A DNA stretch of 64,000 nucleotides from an uncultured Clostridia bacterium (GCA_947626165.1 CANQRG010000001.1:173005-237004); one strand, 5' to 3'; counted from the stretch's first letter, positions 35,201-43,399 are shown. Made by a program: numbers and translations. Notes: generated from the letters alone by a model not told the origin.

Positions 35201-36620
35201 CGATCCTGTTGTGACAGTTAGAAGTGGTTCGACGGGCGGAGAGCAAAGTTACAATAATGATCATCATTATGTTTATCCATGTATTGAGGGAACAGTAACA
35301 CCTGATATTGCAGGCGCAACGCAGGTTAAGGTTAAATTCCAAATGGCATCCCATGCTTCATTCAATGGAACGACTAAAATCGATTTTAAGTCTTATATTC
35401 AGGGTACTGATGAAAACGGCAACTATGTTGATTGGAATACTGATCAGCCTGTAAATGGCACTAAAGAAGACGACAAGACTGTAAGTATAGGAGGAAGTGG
35501 CAGCAATCCATTGGGAGGAACGCATGAACTTACATTCCCTATTGTCTACGGCACCAGCAACCCAAAAAATATACCTCATGGCGAAGGATTGGTTGAAAAT
35601 GAAGAATATCATTTCTATTGTTGGACAGATGAGTGGAACGAATATCCACAGTATGATTACATCGCATTCTATATATTAGAGATTCAGTTGCTTGACGCTG
35701 AAGGCAATAAACTCCTTTCAACAAAGGATGTAAATGTTCCTAATGAGGATTTGCTTGCAGCCGTTGAAGAAGCAAAATTGGCTAACACGGCTAACGCAAC
35801 TGAAGATAGCGTACAGGTACTTAACGATGCAGTTGCAGCAGCAAATGCAATATTAGAGCAAGAGAAGCCGCTTCCTAGCGCAATGGCAGCAGCAGCAGAG
35901 GCAATTAGAGATGCTATTGCTAATCTTAAGCAGGCAGATAAACCTAGTGTTGACAAGACAGAGCTCAACAATGAAATCAAGAGTGCTGATGAAATGGATA
36001 CAAGCGCATATACAGATGAGTCTGTAGCAGAACTTAAGACAGCAATTGACAGCGCTAAGACAGTAGCTGCTAACGAAAACGCAACCAAGGAAGATGTTGA
36101 CGCAGCAGTTAAGGCTATTAAAGATGCAGTTGCAGCGCTTGCTAAGAAGCCGGGTAGTTCTGATTCATCAAACAACCCATCAGGTTCGGGCAATCCTTCA
36201 GGTTCTAACAACCCATCAGTTACAACACCTACAGCAGCACCTACAACCGCAGCACCTGCAAAGAGAAGTGCACAGCAAGTAGCTAAGGATAAGGCTGCAG
36301 CTCAGGCTAAGGTTTCACAGGCTAAGATCACGAAGCTTACTGTAAAGAGCAAAGCTAAGAAGAAGATCAACGTAACCTGGAAGAAGGTTAAGAAGGCTGT
36401 TGGTTACCAAGTACAGGTATCGACAAAGAGCAACTTTAAGAAGAAAATCTTCAATAAGTTCACTACAAAGAATAAACTTACAATTACTAATAAAATAAAG
36501 AGCAAGAAGACTTACTATGTAAGAGTAAGAGCATATGCTACATACAAAGACGCAAACAATGTTACAAAGAAAGTATATAGCAAATGGAACAAGAAGCTCA
36601 GAAAAGTAACTGTTAAGTAA
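32217..36620 (+). CDS. BspA-family leucine-rich-repeat surface protein with FIVAR and Fn3-like domains
   Basis: A 1467-residue secreted protein. A signal peptide (residues 1-32, ending TASAVA) is followed by a long array of LRR_5 repeats of about 23 residues (roughly 60-830; repeating pattern of IG..AF..C..L..I.LP), then helical FIVAR-type repeats (about 855-970 and 1150-1310) flanking a beta-rich region, a Pro/Ser/Thr/Ala linker (1315-1350) and a very lysine-rich C-terminal fibronectin III-like domain (1365-1467). No LPXTG or dockerin is visible; the basic C-terminus may bind wall polymers. Such proteins are used for adhesion to host or fibre surfaces. It has its own promoter and terminator. 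Confidence 0.88.
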   Translation: MRFKRILSFLASAAMTISALCGAMSITASAVAITTGDLTWEVNGDTLTINVASQEPGAKAAMLDYQSNKAPWYSSYSTKIKNVKISEGVTSIGTYAFSRCTAIISVELPSTLTSIGAHAFDSCTKLATISFTDAAGESSETPPQITTFGDYAFNYCSALEAVPASFLQYTTSIGDYAFYSCAKMFPTEAMTTAVLATLGQYAFYGCTSLTSLTLKSSWSGDRITAIPQYAFAKTGLTTITLPTSGLTEIGMCAFQDCKSLNKMPSISTSVKTIGQQAFSGCSSLTTITLPTGVTTFGSSIFENCTSVESITIPSSYTEVPNGMFMGCTGITSVKFQGTNVKTIGSNAFVGCSFTTFEVPDSVTRILNGAFQNCKNLETITLKRGITEIGSGVFSGCSVLKDITLPGTVTDLEGTAFENCTDLKNVTIAGPVTTIGRRTFSGCTNLVSIDMPDTVESIGIEAFKDCTSLKTISLPKNLTSVTGQAFVGCTGLTAIKAHADSTAFSNPTSSSYAGILLNADKTELIAFPEGLSTSISVGSVGSTITKIGDYAFYSNKRLTSVDFGSYVKEIGNSSFALTNISTVSIPSSVVSIGVSAFDAYTYPIVTGKLATLDLSKATSLESIGDYAFRYTSVKSFTLPDNSVLKTIGARVFYECKSLTTVDFKSGSVLESIGQGAFYNCNVLTSVTVPDTVTNLGEFVFYGCSAMTSAKLSKKLTALPNSTFRGCTNLKAVTLPSTITSVGSYAFAACSSLSDVEIPNSVTTIGEFAFQNCTSLKKAVIGTQVTAISNNAFSGSTNEDLEIYLMGTIIDINAATSFGNNTSSYVKGTIYVYDDTSYATLLKANAVKTAGYATLKFASNFTELRNLIKEAKSYNSVNYTDASYSVLASALTLAEFTVNDYTSTQGRVDTASESMRSAIDGLAPADNTEYLNKLAEAVEHAKSLVRTDYRAASYSQLRAAYKAGEEVTGDELNSELKSLIDAIEKAEQNLVVNYAYNDPVVTVRSGSTGGEQSYNNDHHYVYPCIEGTVTPDIAGATQVKVKFQMASHASFNGTTKIDFKSYIQGTDENGNYVDWNTDQPVNGTKEDDKTVSIGGSGSNPLGGTHELTFPIVYGTSNPKNIPHGEGLVENEEYHFYCWTDEWNEYPQYDYIAFYILEIQLLDAEGNKLLSTKDVNVPNEDLLAAVEEAKLANTANATEDSVQVLNDAVAAANAILEQEKPLPSAMAAAAEAIRDAIANLKQADKPSVDKTELNNEIKSADEMDTSAYTDESVAELKTAIDSAKTVAANENATKEDVDAAVKAIKDAVAALAKKPGSSDSSNNPSGSGNPSGSNNPSVTTPTAAPTTAAPAKRSAQQVAKDKAAAQAKVSQAKITKLTVKSKAKKKINVTWKKVKKAVGYQVQVSTKSNFKKKIFNKFTTKNKLTITNKIKSKKTYYVRVRAYATYKDANNVTKKVYSKWNKKLRKVTVK

Positions 36621-36665
36621 TATTCCTTCTTTTGAATTAATTGAATAGAGCCATTAGGCTTAGCG

Positions 36666-36699
36666 ACGCCTGAACAGAGATGTTCAGGCGTTGTTTTTT
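36666..36699 (+). terminator. Terminator after BspA-like gene
   Basis: ACGCCTGAAC (36666-36675), AGAGAT loop, GTTCAGGCGT (36682-36691), then TGTTTTTT: a perfect 10-bp stem. A near copy of this stem terminates the ABC operon at 39744. Confidence 0.9.
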
Positions 36700-36710
36700 G
36701 TGACATATTC

Positions 36711-36739
36711 TTGACAAAAAAAGCTAAATGTGATTTAAT
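36711..36739 (+). promoter_or_regulatory. Promoter of the ABC importer operon
   Basis: TTGACA (36711-36716) and TTTAAT (36734-36739) with a 17-base spacer, about 40 bases before the lipoprotein start. Confidence 0.6.
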
Positions 36740-36776
36740 AATAAATAGAAATTATTAGATAAAAGGAGAAAGTATT

Positions 36777-37793
36777 ATGAAGCTAAGAAAAATAATTGCG
36801 ATTTTGAGTACCGCCGCACTGGCTGCTACTATGCTAACAGCGTGCGGAAAGAAAAATCCGTCGTCTGAAAGCGCTGTTGAGAAAGCAGAAAACAATTACA
36901 AAATAGGTATTGTTCAGATGATGGAGCACAGCTCGCTGAACACGATTCGTGATTCGATAGTAGAGCGTCTTGGTGAGCTTGGATTCAAGGACGGAGAGAA
37001 TTGCACAATTAATTGTCAGCAGGCAAACGGTGAATCAACAACTGTTACGCAGATTTTGGATCAATTCAAAGCTGATGAGTCTGATATTATTGTTGCAATA
37101 ACAACGCCTTGCGCACAGCTTGCGGCTCCGTATTCATCAGAGATCCCTGTTGTGTTCTCAGCGGTTACAGACCCGGTTGCTGCCGAAATTGTAGAGTCTC
37201 TTGACAATCCGGGCGAAAACATTACCGGAACTTCCGATGCACTTGAGATTTCTAAGATTTTAGATTTCGCGATGACTGCTACGCCTGACTTGAAGACCCT
37301 CGGTTATTTGTATAACACAGGAGAAGACAACTCTGTTTCCTGCTTAGAGAAGGTAAAGGCATACTGCAAGGATAAGGGTCTTGAACTTGAGATTGCTTCT
37401 GTAACAAATACTTCAGAGATACAGGAGGCTATAACAACACTGGCAGATAAGTGCGACGCAGTATTTTCACCGAATGACAATACAGTAGCGAGTGCAATGG
37501 GTACAGTGGCACAGGTAATGAATAAGGCTAAGAAGCCTATGTATGTTGGTGCAGATTCAATGGTTCAGGACGGCGGCTTTGCAACGATTGGAATTCAGTA
37601 TAACGATTTGGGTATTGAAACTGCAAATATGGTCGCTTCAATACTTAAGGGTGAAAAGAAGGCAAGTGAAATTCCTGTAAAGGTGTTCAATGAGGATTTG
37701 AGTACATTCATCAACAAGTCAACAGCTAAGGCTATTGGTTATGAAATTCCTGATGAAATAGCAAACGCAGAAAAGACAGTTTTATTAGATTAA
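36777..37793 (+). CDS. ABC transporter substrate-binding lipoprotein (TrpX-like)
   Basis: A 338-residue lipoprotein. The signal peptide ends in lipobox LTAC, giving an acylated Cys at residue 23. The rest is a periplasmic-binding fold of the ABC_sub_bind (DUF534/TrpX) family: VQMMEHSSLNTIRDSIVERL near 47, AITTPCAQLAA near 108, VTDPVAAEIV near 128 and SPNDNTVASA near 235. Related proteins bind tryptophan or other aromatic or small organic ligands; the ligand here is unknown. AAGGAG precedes the ATG. First of three genes of an importer with permease and ATPase. Confidence 0.88.
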   Translation: MKLRKIIAILSTAALAATMLTACGKKNPSSESAVEKAENNYKIGIVQMMEHSSLNTIRDSIVERLGELGFKDGENCTINCQQANGESTTVTQILDQFKADESDIIVAITTPCAQLAAPYSSEIPVVFSAVTDPVAAEIVESLDNPGENITGTSDALEISKILDFAMTATPDLKTLGYLYNTGEDNSVSCLEKVKAYCKDKGLELEIASVTNTSEIQEAITTLADKCDAVFSPNDNTVASAMGTVAQVMNKAKKPMYVGADSMVQDGGFATIGIQYNDLGIETANMVASILKGEKKASEIPVKVFNEDLSTFINKSTAKAIGYEIPDEIANAEKTVLLD

Positions 37794-37868
37794 TTATAAC
37801 TGAGGTCTTTCTGTTCTGTACATCTAAAAGAATTATATACTCTTTTATGGTGCGTCTAAAGGTTAGTT

Positions 37869-37901
37869 TAGGGGAGGTCTCTTTTGGGGCTTCCCCTATT
37901 T
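37869..37901 (+). terminator. Intra-operon hairpin after the binding-protein gene
   Basis: TAGGGGAGGTCT (37869-37880) pairs with GGGCTTCCCCTA (37887-37898) through 12 pairs including G-U, followed by TTTAG. Such hairpins after binding-protein genes commonly stabilise the upstream mRNA and reduce read-through, giving excess binding protein. Confidence 0.5.
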
Positions 37902-37950
37902 AGAAACGGATTTTAGCGTTGTTATAAACTTTTTTAAGGAATGATATTTT

Positions 37951-38955
37951 ATGTCGATTGCAAATAAAATAAACAAGAAAAAAATTTTATCGCTCATACC
38001 AAAGCTAGTGTTGATAATATTGCTTTTGGTAATAATCAATACTCAGATGACCGAGTCGGTAGTTTTGGGAACGCTTGAAAAGGGTCTGGTTTTTTCCTTT
38101 CTTGCTCTGGGAATTTTCATATCTTTCAGAATTTTAGACATTCCTGACTTGTCTGTAGACGGAACCTTTACCCTAGGCGTTGCCGTGTCTGTTATGAATG
38201 CATATAACGGCAGTCCCATAAGGGGAATGATTCTTGCAGTTATTGCCGGAGCAGCAGCCGGCTGCGTTACAGGTCTTTTGGTAACAAAGCTTAGGGTTCA
38301 GCCTATCCTTGCAGGAATTATTACTATGACTGCCTTGTATTCGATAAACCTGAAAATTATGTCACGTCCTAATATATCTCTATGGAGGAAGGATACTTTG
38401 TTTACATATTTCGAGGGTGCCTTGGGTGAATATAACAAGGTAATTGTATCAGGAGTTATGCTGATAGCAGCATCGCTGATTTTGTTTTTGTTCTTGAAAA
38501 CTCAGCTTGGAATGTCGCTAAGAGCGACGGGTGATAATGAGTTTATGGTAAGGGCGTCGTCTATCAACTCTGATACAATGAAGATACTGGGTTTTGCGCT
38601 TGCAAACGGATTGGTATCATTATCGGGAGCTATGTATGCTCAGTATTCAAGCGCAGGCGACACAAACAGCGGAACAGGTATGCTGGTTGTGGGTCTGGCA
38701 TCAATCATAATAGGAGAGATATTCTTTAAAAAGCACAGTATTTTGTTTGGAATTCTAGCCGCCATTATCGGAGCTACAGCTTATCGTTATGTTCTTGCCT
38801 TTGCAATGGGACTTGGTATGGACAGCAATTATACAAAGCTGTTTTCGGCGGTAATTGTTGCTATTGCAATAGCTGTTCCAGCTGTAAAAGGGTATGCCGT
38901 TGATTTTTATAAGAGATATATATTAAAAGGCAAGGGCGGTGATTCAAAATGCTGA
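37951..38955 (+). CDS. ABC transporter permease (TrpY-like, BPD_transp_2)
   Basis: A 334-residue membrane protein with about eight hydrophobic helices, of the branched-chain amino-acid/sugar permease type. The segment LDIPDLSVDGTFTLGVAVSV near residue 68 and the MSLRATGDNEFMVRASSI near 188 with a following GLVSLSGAMYAQYSS are conserved among TrpY/DUF permeases. AAGGAA stands 9 bases before the ATG. It overlaps the ATPase gene by 7 bases. Confidence 0.9.
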   Translation: MSIANKINKKKILSLIPKLVLIILLLVIINTQMTESVVLGTLEKGLVFSFLALGIFISFRILDIPDLSVDGTFTLGVAVSVMNAYNGSPIRGMILAVIAGAAAGCVTGLLVTKLRVQPILAGIITMTALYSINLKIMSRPNISLWRKDTLFTYFEGALGEYNKVIVSGVMLIAASLILFLFLKTQLGMSLRATGDNEFMVRASSINSDTMKILGFALANGLVSLSGAMYAQYSSAGDTNSGTGMLVVGLASIIIGEIFFKKHSILFGILAAIIGATAYRYVLAFAMGLGMDSNYTKLFSAVIVAIAIAVPAVKGYAVDFYKRYILKGKGGDSKC

Positions 38956-39740
38956 GGCTTGAAAATTTAAGCGTTACCTTTAATGCTAATACCGTTAATG
39001 AGCGTAAGGCATTAAAGAATATAAATTTGAAGCTTGACAACGGTGATTTTGTAACTGTCATAGGCTCAAACGGTTCGGGAAAATCAACTCTTATGAACGC
39101 TGTTTGCGGAAGCTGTAATATAGACAGCGGAAAGATTTTTATTGGGGAAAGAAACATTACCTATGCAAAAGAGCATAGACGCGCTAGGTATATAGGGCGT
39201 CTGTTTCAAGACCCTTTAAAGGGGACCGCTCCTAATATGACTATCGAAGAAAATCTGGGGCTTGCGTATTCGAGAGGAAAGAAAAGGAGTCTTTCTATTG
39301 GGATCTCAAAGAAGGATTTGAAAATGTTCAGGGAAAAATTGGCTGAGCTTAATATCGGTCTGGAGGACAGAATGAAAACACCTGTAGGGCTGCTGTCGGG
39401 CGGTCAGCGTCAGGCGCTTACGCTGCTGATGGCTACCATAGTTACACCGCAGCTTTTGCTTTTAGACGAGCATACGGCGGCTTTAGACCCTGTTACAGCA
39501 GATAAGGTTATGTCAATAACCGAAAAGATTGTTAAGGACAACAATATAACAACGCTGATGATTACCCACAATGTTTCAAACGCTCTTGAATACGGGAACA
39601 AGACCTTAGTTCTCAGTCAGGGAAACATTCTTGCATATATAGAGGGTGAAGAGAGAGCCAATATGTCTCTTTCTAAAATTATGGAGCTTTATGCTGATTC
39701 ATCGGGAGACACGTTGACTGATAAAATGCTTTTTCAGTAA
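38949..39740 (+). CDS. ABC transporter ATPase (TrpZ-like)
   Basis: A 263-residue ATP-binding subunit with Walker A VIGSNGSGKST near residue 38, Q-loop, signature LLSGGQRQALTLLMA near 143, Walker B LLLLDEHTAALDP near 165 and the switch His in MITHNVSNALEYG near 195. It drives uptake through the adjacent permease. Start ATG overlaps the permease end; a terminator follows 4 bases after its stop. Confidence 0.93.
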   Translation: MLRLENLSVTFNANTVNERKALKNINLKLDNGDFVTVIGSNGSGKSTLMNAVCGSCNIDSGKIFIGERNITYAKEHRRARYIGRLFQDPLKGTAPNMTIEENLGLAYSRGKKRSLSIGISKKDLKMFREKLAELNIGLEDRMKTPVGLLSGGQRQALTLLMATIVTPQLLLLDEHTAALDPVTADKVMSITEKIVKDNNITTLMITHNVSNALEYGNKTLVLSQGNILAYIEGEERANMSLSKIMELYADSSGDTLTDKMLFQ

Positions 39741-39743
39741 AAC

Positions 39744-39775
39744 AAACGCCTGAGCGATTTTGTTCAGGCGTTTTT
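39744..39775. terminator. Bidirectional terminator between ABC operon and spoIIP
   Basis: AAACGCCTGA (39744-39753) and TCAGGCGTTT (39763-39772) form a 10-bp stem with T-runs reading rightwards and A-runs on the left, so it can serve both converging transcripts. Confidence 0.85.
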
Positions 39776-39777
39776 CA

Positions 39778-40992
39778 CTATTTAGCGTTGTTTATTAAAT
39801 TGTTTGAAAGAGATTTGCCAAGCAATTTTCCAGTGTAAACTGCCTCGTCAAGAGAATTTCCGTGGCTTCCCACTTCAATAAGCAAGGCGCCTGTTGAAAG
39901 CGACTGATTATAGTTTCGGTAATCAAACAGTATTGGGCGTTCAAGCCCGGGGTAATCCACTTCGATCTGCGACTGAAGCGAGCAGGCAAAGGACAGATTT
40001 TTCATATAATTTGGCATACCCATAGAACCGTCAGGATAGTCGGCACAGGATATTATCATAAGTTGAGCTGCACGTTTTCCTTCAACCTCAGTTATTGGAG
40101 ACAGCCTTAATCCGTTTTCTTTTTCAATAGCGTCACGGTGAATGTCTAAAACGACCTTAATTGACGGATATTTTTTCAGTATTTTTGAAACGGTGTTGTA
40201 GCTTAAATCATATGCGGAGTTGTAGTCCGGATAATCGTGAATTGTTGTTGAATGAACGGTTTTTATTCCGTTTTTCTCAAGCTGTTTGCATATTGCGTTG
40301 CCGACACGAATCATATTTTTCTTTGAGTCGGTTGTTTTGCAGGAAAAGGAATCGTCATAGTAGTCTCTTGTGTACGGTTCGAAGCTTTCTGTTGTGTGGG
40401 TATGGTATATCAGAACCTGAGGTTCATCGCTGTTTAGCTCAATATTGAAATCGGGAGATTTCTCGCTTTGTTTAAGAACCTTTTTATTGCTTAGTTCCGT
40501 ACAGTTTCTTACCTGTGCGCCGCTGTTAAGAGTGACAAAGTTCTTATCAGAATATGTTCCGTAGTGAACGTCCTCTATATCTCCGTCGTGGTTTTCAATT
40601 TCATCAGGGTAGGGAAGCGGGTTTTGAACTGTTATGCTGTCGCTGTTTTCGACTATACTTTTATAAGTTTTTGTATTTTTACCAGGGTCGTTGTTTGCCT
40701 CTGTTTCGTTAGGCGCCATATCAATAGCCCATGTTGGTTTTCCGCCTACGTTTACCGTATAAAATTCGGTTGAAGGCTCATTAATAAGCGTTGCGCCCAG
40801 TTTTTTTGATAATTCGGTTATGTAGTCGGTATTATTTCCGAAGGACATTTTTGCTGAAGATGCAGCCATTGAACCTGTGGCGTTGAGTATGACATCGCCA
40901 TAATTTAATCCGATAAAAATAACCAGAGGGGTTATTACAACGGCTAGTATAATACAGATTGATCTTATCACTATTTTTTTATATGCATTCAT
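39778..40992 (-). CDS. spoIIP: Stage II sporulation protein P, cell-wall amidase
   Basis: A 404-residue protein with an N-terminal membrane anchor (residues 8-30) and a zinc amidase/endopeptidase domain. Motifs LIYHTHTTESFEPY near 210, VVLDIHRDAI near 280 and LIEVGSHGNSLDEAVYTG near 370 supply metal ligands and the catalytic Glu. SpoIIP strips septal and peripheral peptidoglycan during forespore engulfment with SpoIID and SpoIIM. It is direct evidence of a sporulation lineage. AGGACAGGA precedes the ATG. It has no visible gpr partner, although the next minus-strand genes are coat-like. Confidence 0.92.
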   Translation of the reverse strand: MNAYKKIVIRSICIILAVVITPLVIFIGLNYGDVILNATGSMAASSAKMSFGNNTDYITELSKKLGATLINEPSTEFYTVNVGGKPTWAIDMAPNETEANNDPGKNTKTYKSIVENSDSITVQNPLPYPDEIENHDGDIEDVHYGTYSDKNFVTLNSGAQVRNCTELSNKKVLKQSEKSPDFNIELNSDEPQVLIYHTHTTESFEPYTRDYYDDSFSCKTTDSKKNMIRVGNAICKQLEKNGIKTVHSTTIHDYPDYNSAYDLSYNTVSKILKKYPSIKVVLDIHRDAIEKENGLRLSPITEVEGKRAAQLMIISCADYPDGSMGMPNYMKNLSFACSLQSQIEVDYPGLERPILFDYRNYNQSLSTGALLIEVGSHGNSLDEAVYTGKLLGKSLSNNLINNAK

Positions 40993-41187
40993 TTTTTATA
41001 TCCTGTCCTTTCGCTGTTGGGAGAAGAGACTAAAACCATAGGCAAGAGCACAAAATTATCAATAAGTGCCTGTGCGTTAATCTCTTGCTGATATGTTTGT
41101 ATATTTATACTTATGCTTTGTATATATAAAAAATGCTTATAAAGAGCTAAGTTCGTACTTGATGAATTAATAGTGATAAGCAACTAA

Positions 41188-41220
41188 AAAGGTGCGGATA
41201 AAAACAATTTCCGCACCTTT
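41188..41220. terminator. Terminator after CotF-like gene
   Basis: AAAGGTGCGGA (41188-41198) and TCCGCACCTTT (41210-41220) form a perfect 11-bp stem with flanking A- and T-runs just past the stop of the minus-strand coat-like gene. Confidence 0.85.
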
Positions 41221-41225
41221 AAGCT

Positions 41226-41474
41226 TTAATTTTGATTAGAAAACTTTTGTTTGACCTGATCGATTTGTTGTTGTTCTACCTGTTTTGTGGAATACCAACC
41301 CTTTTTAGACATCTGCTCATAGAGAGTGTCCTGAATGCCGAGAGCTTGATTAAGCGCCTTTGAAAAAGTTTGGCGGACATTACCCGGAGTAGACTCGATT
41401 GAGCCGTGCATATAAAGGTCGCAAACACCCTTTTCGGTAAGCAATAGTCCTTCCATTAAATCCTTATCGTTCAT
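41226..41474 (-). CDS. CotF-like spore coat protein
   Basis: An 82-residue helical protein. The MNDKDLMEGLLLTEKGVCDLYMHGSIES opening and LNQALGIQDTLYEQMSKKGWY followed by a Gln-rich end are characteristic of the short spore coat (CotF/YhcQ-type) family. AAAGGAG 7 bases upstream fixes the ATG at 41474; the open frame extends 13 codons further without support. Probably expressed in the mother cell with the 57-residue gene just upstream. Confidence 0.85.
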   Translation of the reverse strand: MNDKDLMEGLLLTEKGVCDLYMHGSIESTPGNVRQTFSKALNQALGIQDTLYEQMSKKGWYSTKQVEQQQIDQVKQKFSNQN

Positions 41475-41525
41475 AAATTTTCTCCTTTCACTGTTTGTTA
41501 TCAAGGTTTTCAAGTCTTATGATAC

Positions 41526-41699
41526 TTACAGCAATCCATAAAAACTCTTGAAAATCTGATCGTGTTTGCTTGACAAATCGTTTACGCAGTTTATCAGCTC
41601 TGAGTCCTCAAGCTTTGAGATAACATCTTTGCATTGACTTTTGAAATATTTTTCGTGACCCAGTGCGTCTTCAACATACAGTAAATCTTTTGAAGTCAT
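41526..41699 (-). CDS. Small CotF-associated helical protein
   Basis: A 57-residue frame beginning at an ATG with GGAGGTGA about 5 bases upstream. It reads MTSKDLLYVEDALGHEKYF at the start, predicting two short helices with two Cys. Its TSKDLLYVEDALGHEK start parallels the N-terminal helix of CotF-like proteins, and it lies 51 bases upstream of the CotF-like gene, so a spore coat role is likely. No closer family is recognised. Confidence 0.65.
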   Translation of the reverse strand: MTSKDLLYVEDALGHEKYFKSQCKDVISKLEDSELINCVNDLSSKHDQIFKSFYGLL

Positions 41700-41806
41700 T
41701 TTACTTCACCTCCAAAATTACTATGTGCAGGTTTGGTAAAATTATACGAAGAAAGTTTAATAAATAATTCTATTTTTAATTAGATTAAAAAAATTACAAA
41801 ATCCTA

Positions 41807-41835
41807 TTGTTAAAAGTATAATTTTATGATATAAT
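41807..41835 (+). promoter_or_regulatory. Promoter of tRNA-Arg
   Basis: TTGTTA (41807-41812) and TATAAT (41830-41835) with a 17-base spacer, about 27 bases before the tRNA. Confidence 0.7.
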
Positions 41836-41862
41836 ACATTAGTCAAAAGCGTCATATTACTC

Positions 41863-41937
41863 GCCCCCTTAGTTAAATGGATATAACAAGTCCCTCCTAA
41901 GGATTAGTTATCAGTTCGATTCTGGTAGGGGGTGCCA
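41863..41937 (+). tRNA. tRNA-Arg (anticodon CCT)
   Basis: A full cloverleaf can be drawn: acceptor GCCCCCT/AGGGGGT with one G-U pair, D-arm GTTA...TAAC, anticodon stem AGTCC/GGATT with loop CTCCTAA, T-arm ATCAG-TTCGATT-CTGGT, discriminator G and an encoded CCA. It reads rare AGG codons. It borders the prophage directly, and tRNA 3' ends are common attachment sites. Confidence 0.95.
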
Positions 41938-41941
41938 GATT

Positions 41942-41979
41942 AAAAAGCACGATGTAAGCCTATTTATCGTGCTTTTCTT
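41942..41979 (+). terminator. Terminator of tRNA-Arg
   Basis: AAAAAGCACGAT (41942-41953) pairs with ATCGTGCTTTT (41966-41976), 11 bp, followed by a T-rich tail. Confidence 0.85.
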
Positions 41980-42043
41980 GTTGCTATTACTGCAATAGTA
42001 TTGCAGTAGCTTTTACAAAACTGAAAATTGTATATCTAAACAA

Positions 42044-42080
42044 AAAACCGCCCGACAGCTTAGTTACTGCCGAGCGGTTT
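42044..42080 (-). terminator. Terminator at end of prophage late operon
   Basis: On the minus strand AAACCGCTCGGCAG (42080-42067) pairs with CTGTCGGGCGGTTT (42057-42044) with two G-U pairs, followed by T residues. It lies right after the last tail-fibre gene. Confidence 0.8.
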
Positions 42081-42082
42081 TA

Positions 42083-42685
42083 TTATGTCGTCTCTTTATA
42101 TCCCATAATTTCATATACATAATATCCAACACTCCCTTTAGGTTGCCAGTAATAGGTTTTACCCTTACTTATTTGTGCTATAGAACCGTTTACAACTTCA
42201 CTACCTTTCCAAGTAGTAGTAACATCCTTATAACTAGTATTAGTATATGAGGATGGCGGTGTAAGAACTGTACATAATTGAGCATCTCCAGTAGATGAAC
42301 TATTACCTATAAAATAAACCTTTATTATACTTGGTATAAAGTTAATAACTTTATATGTACTAGTAGCATCATAGCCTCCTGCCGTTGTAAAATGCAATGT
42401 ACCATAAGCATATTGCGGAATAATAGATTTATCCGCTGCCGCTTTAACCGCCGCCGGTGTAGCGGCAACTCCACTCGATACTCCGCTTGTACTGGTCGTG
42501 CTGTCAGATAATTTCACATGTCCATAATTAGAACTGTTGCCTAAACCATAAGTTGTGCTTGCTGAAGCGTGGCTTGTTGGTGTCATTTTGGTCGGTAAGC
42601 TGTTTTTTGATACTAAGTATTTGTCTATATATGTCTTTAAAAGAGACCATAATTCTTCTATGTTTTCATTACTTACAACTGACAT
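42083..42685 (-). CDS. Phage tail fibre-like protein
   Basis: A 200-residue protein. After a short helical N-terminus it has the fibre repeat TPTSHASASTTYGLGNSS followed by NYGHVKLSD and GVAATPAAVKAA, the classic short tail-fibre/collar repeat, then a beta-rich C-terminal domain (about 95-200) likely to bind the host surface. GGTGA precedes the ATG. It is the last gene of the late operon, two bases after the preceding gene. Confidence 0.75.
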   Translation of the reverse strand: MSVVSNENIEELWSLLKTYIDKYLVSKNSLPTKMTPTSHASASTTYGLGNSSNYGHVKLSDSTTSTSGVSSGVAATPAAVKAAADKSIIPQYAYGTLHFTTAGGYDATSTYKVINFIPSIIKVYFIGNSSSTGDAQLCTVLTPPSSYTNTSYKDVTTTWKGSEVVNGSIAQISKGKTYYWQPKGSVGYYVYEIMGYKETT

Positions 42686-42687
42686 AA

Positions 42688-43398
42688 CTAATCACCATAG
42701 AAAACCCTTTCAAACATCTGACTTACTTCTTCTGGTGTCATCGGCTGTAGGCTTAAAGATAGGTTGTCTACATCTTCCTGCAATGACTTAATTGTCTCGT
42801 CTTGTTCCTTGACTTTCGCAGCAACAATTTTGTTTTGTACAGGATTTTCAGACGTTTCATCAAGCTCTGTGTCCACTGTGGTCTTATTAGCGCCTTCATC
42901 TATACCTGATAGCTTGGTTTCTTCTTCTACCGTATAGCTTGCTGTGATTTTATCTAATACCAGCTTATTGGAGTGGTTATGCTCCTTTTCTTTTAAGCCT
43001 GTAATATCTTTCTTTATTCCGCTGTCATCATAGTTTGATAAACCGTTTAATTTAGTAAGTAATTCAGAAGTGAAACTTGCTGTAGTCTCGTCTAATATAG
43101 TCTTATTGCTGTGACTGTGAGATGATGTGCTTAATTGCTTCTGCAGGCTCGCTACAGTGGTCTGCAATTCCGTTAGGTCTGTTTTACTTGCCTTGTCTCC
43201 CACAAGCGCAATAAGTGCGTTATATTCGTCTGTGTGTGAAGATATGTATTCAGATATTTCTTTCAGCGTGTTTAATGCTTCAGGCGCACCGTCAACCAAC
43301 TGATCTATCGCCGTTTTGACCTTTTCTATAATCCAGCTTTTTAATTCTGTTTCAACTGCTTCTAAATTTTCAGGACTTACATACTTTGTTTCTGCCAT
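42688..43398 (-). CDS. Tail fibre/baseplate protein with coiled coil and shared C-terminal motif
   Basis: A 236-residue protein, starting at 43398 behind GGGAG. It has helical segments (APEALNTLKEISEYISSH) typical of fibre trimerisation regions, two related SHSHSNKTILDETTASF / HNHSNKLVLDKITASY repeats near residues 90 and 140 rich in His that resemble His-x-His metal-binding fibre repeats, and a coiled-coil end. It finishes with PMTPEEVSQMFERVFYGD, a motif shared with two other structural proteins of this phage. Probably part of the distal tail. Confidence 0.65.
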   Translation of the reverse strand: MAETKYVSPENLEAVETELKSWIIEKVKTAIDQLVDGAPEALNTLKEISEYISSHTDEYNALIALVGDKASKTDLTELQTTVASLQKQLSTSSHSHSNKTILDETTASFTSELLTKLNGLSNYDDSGIKKDITGLKEKEHNHSNKLVLDKITASYTVEEETKLSGIDEGANKTTVDTELDETSENPVQNKIVAAKVKEQDETIKSLQEDVDNLSLSLQPMTPEEVSQMFERVFYGD

Positions 43399-43399
43399 T

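Noticed and set aside
35684..36211. Minus-strand 175-codon frame within the surface protein gene
   Set aside because: Low-complexity Ala/Ser/Leu translation caused by the FIVAR repeats on the other strand; no start signals.
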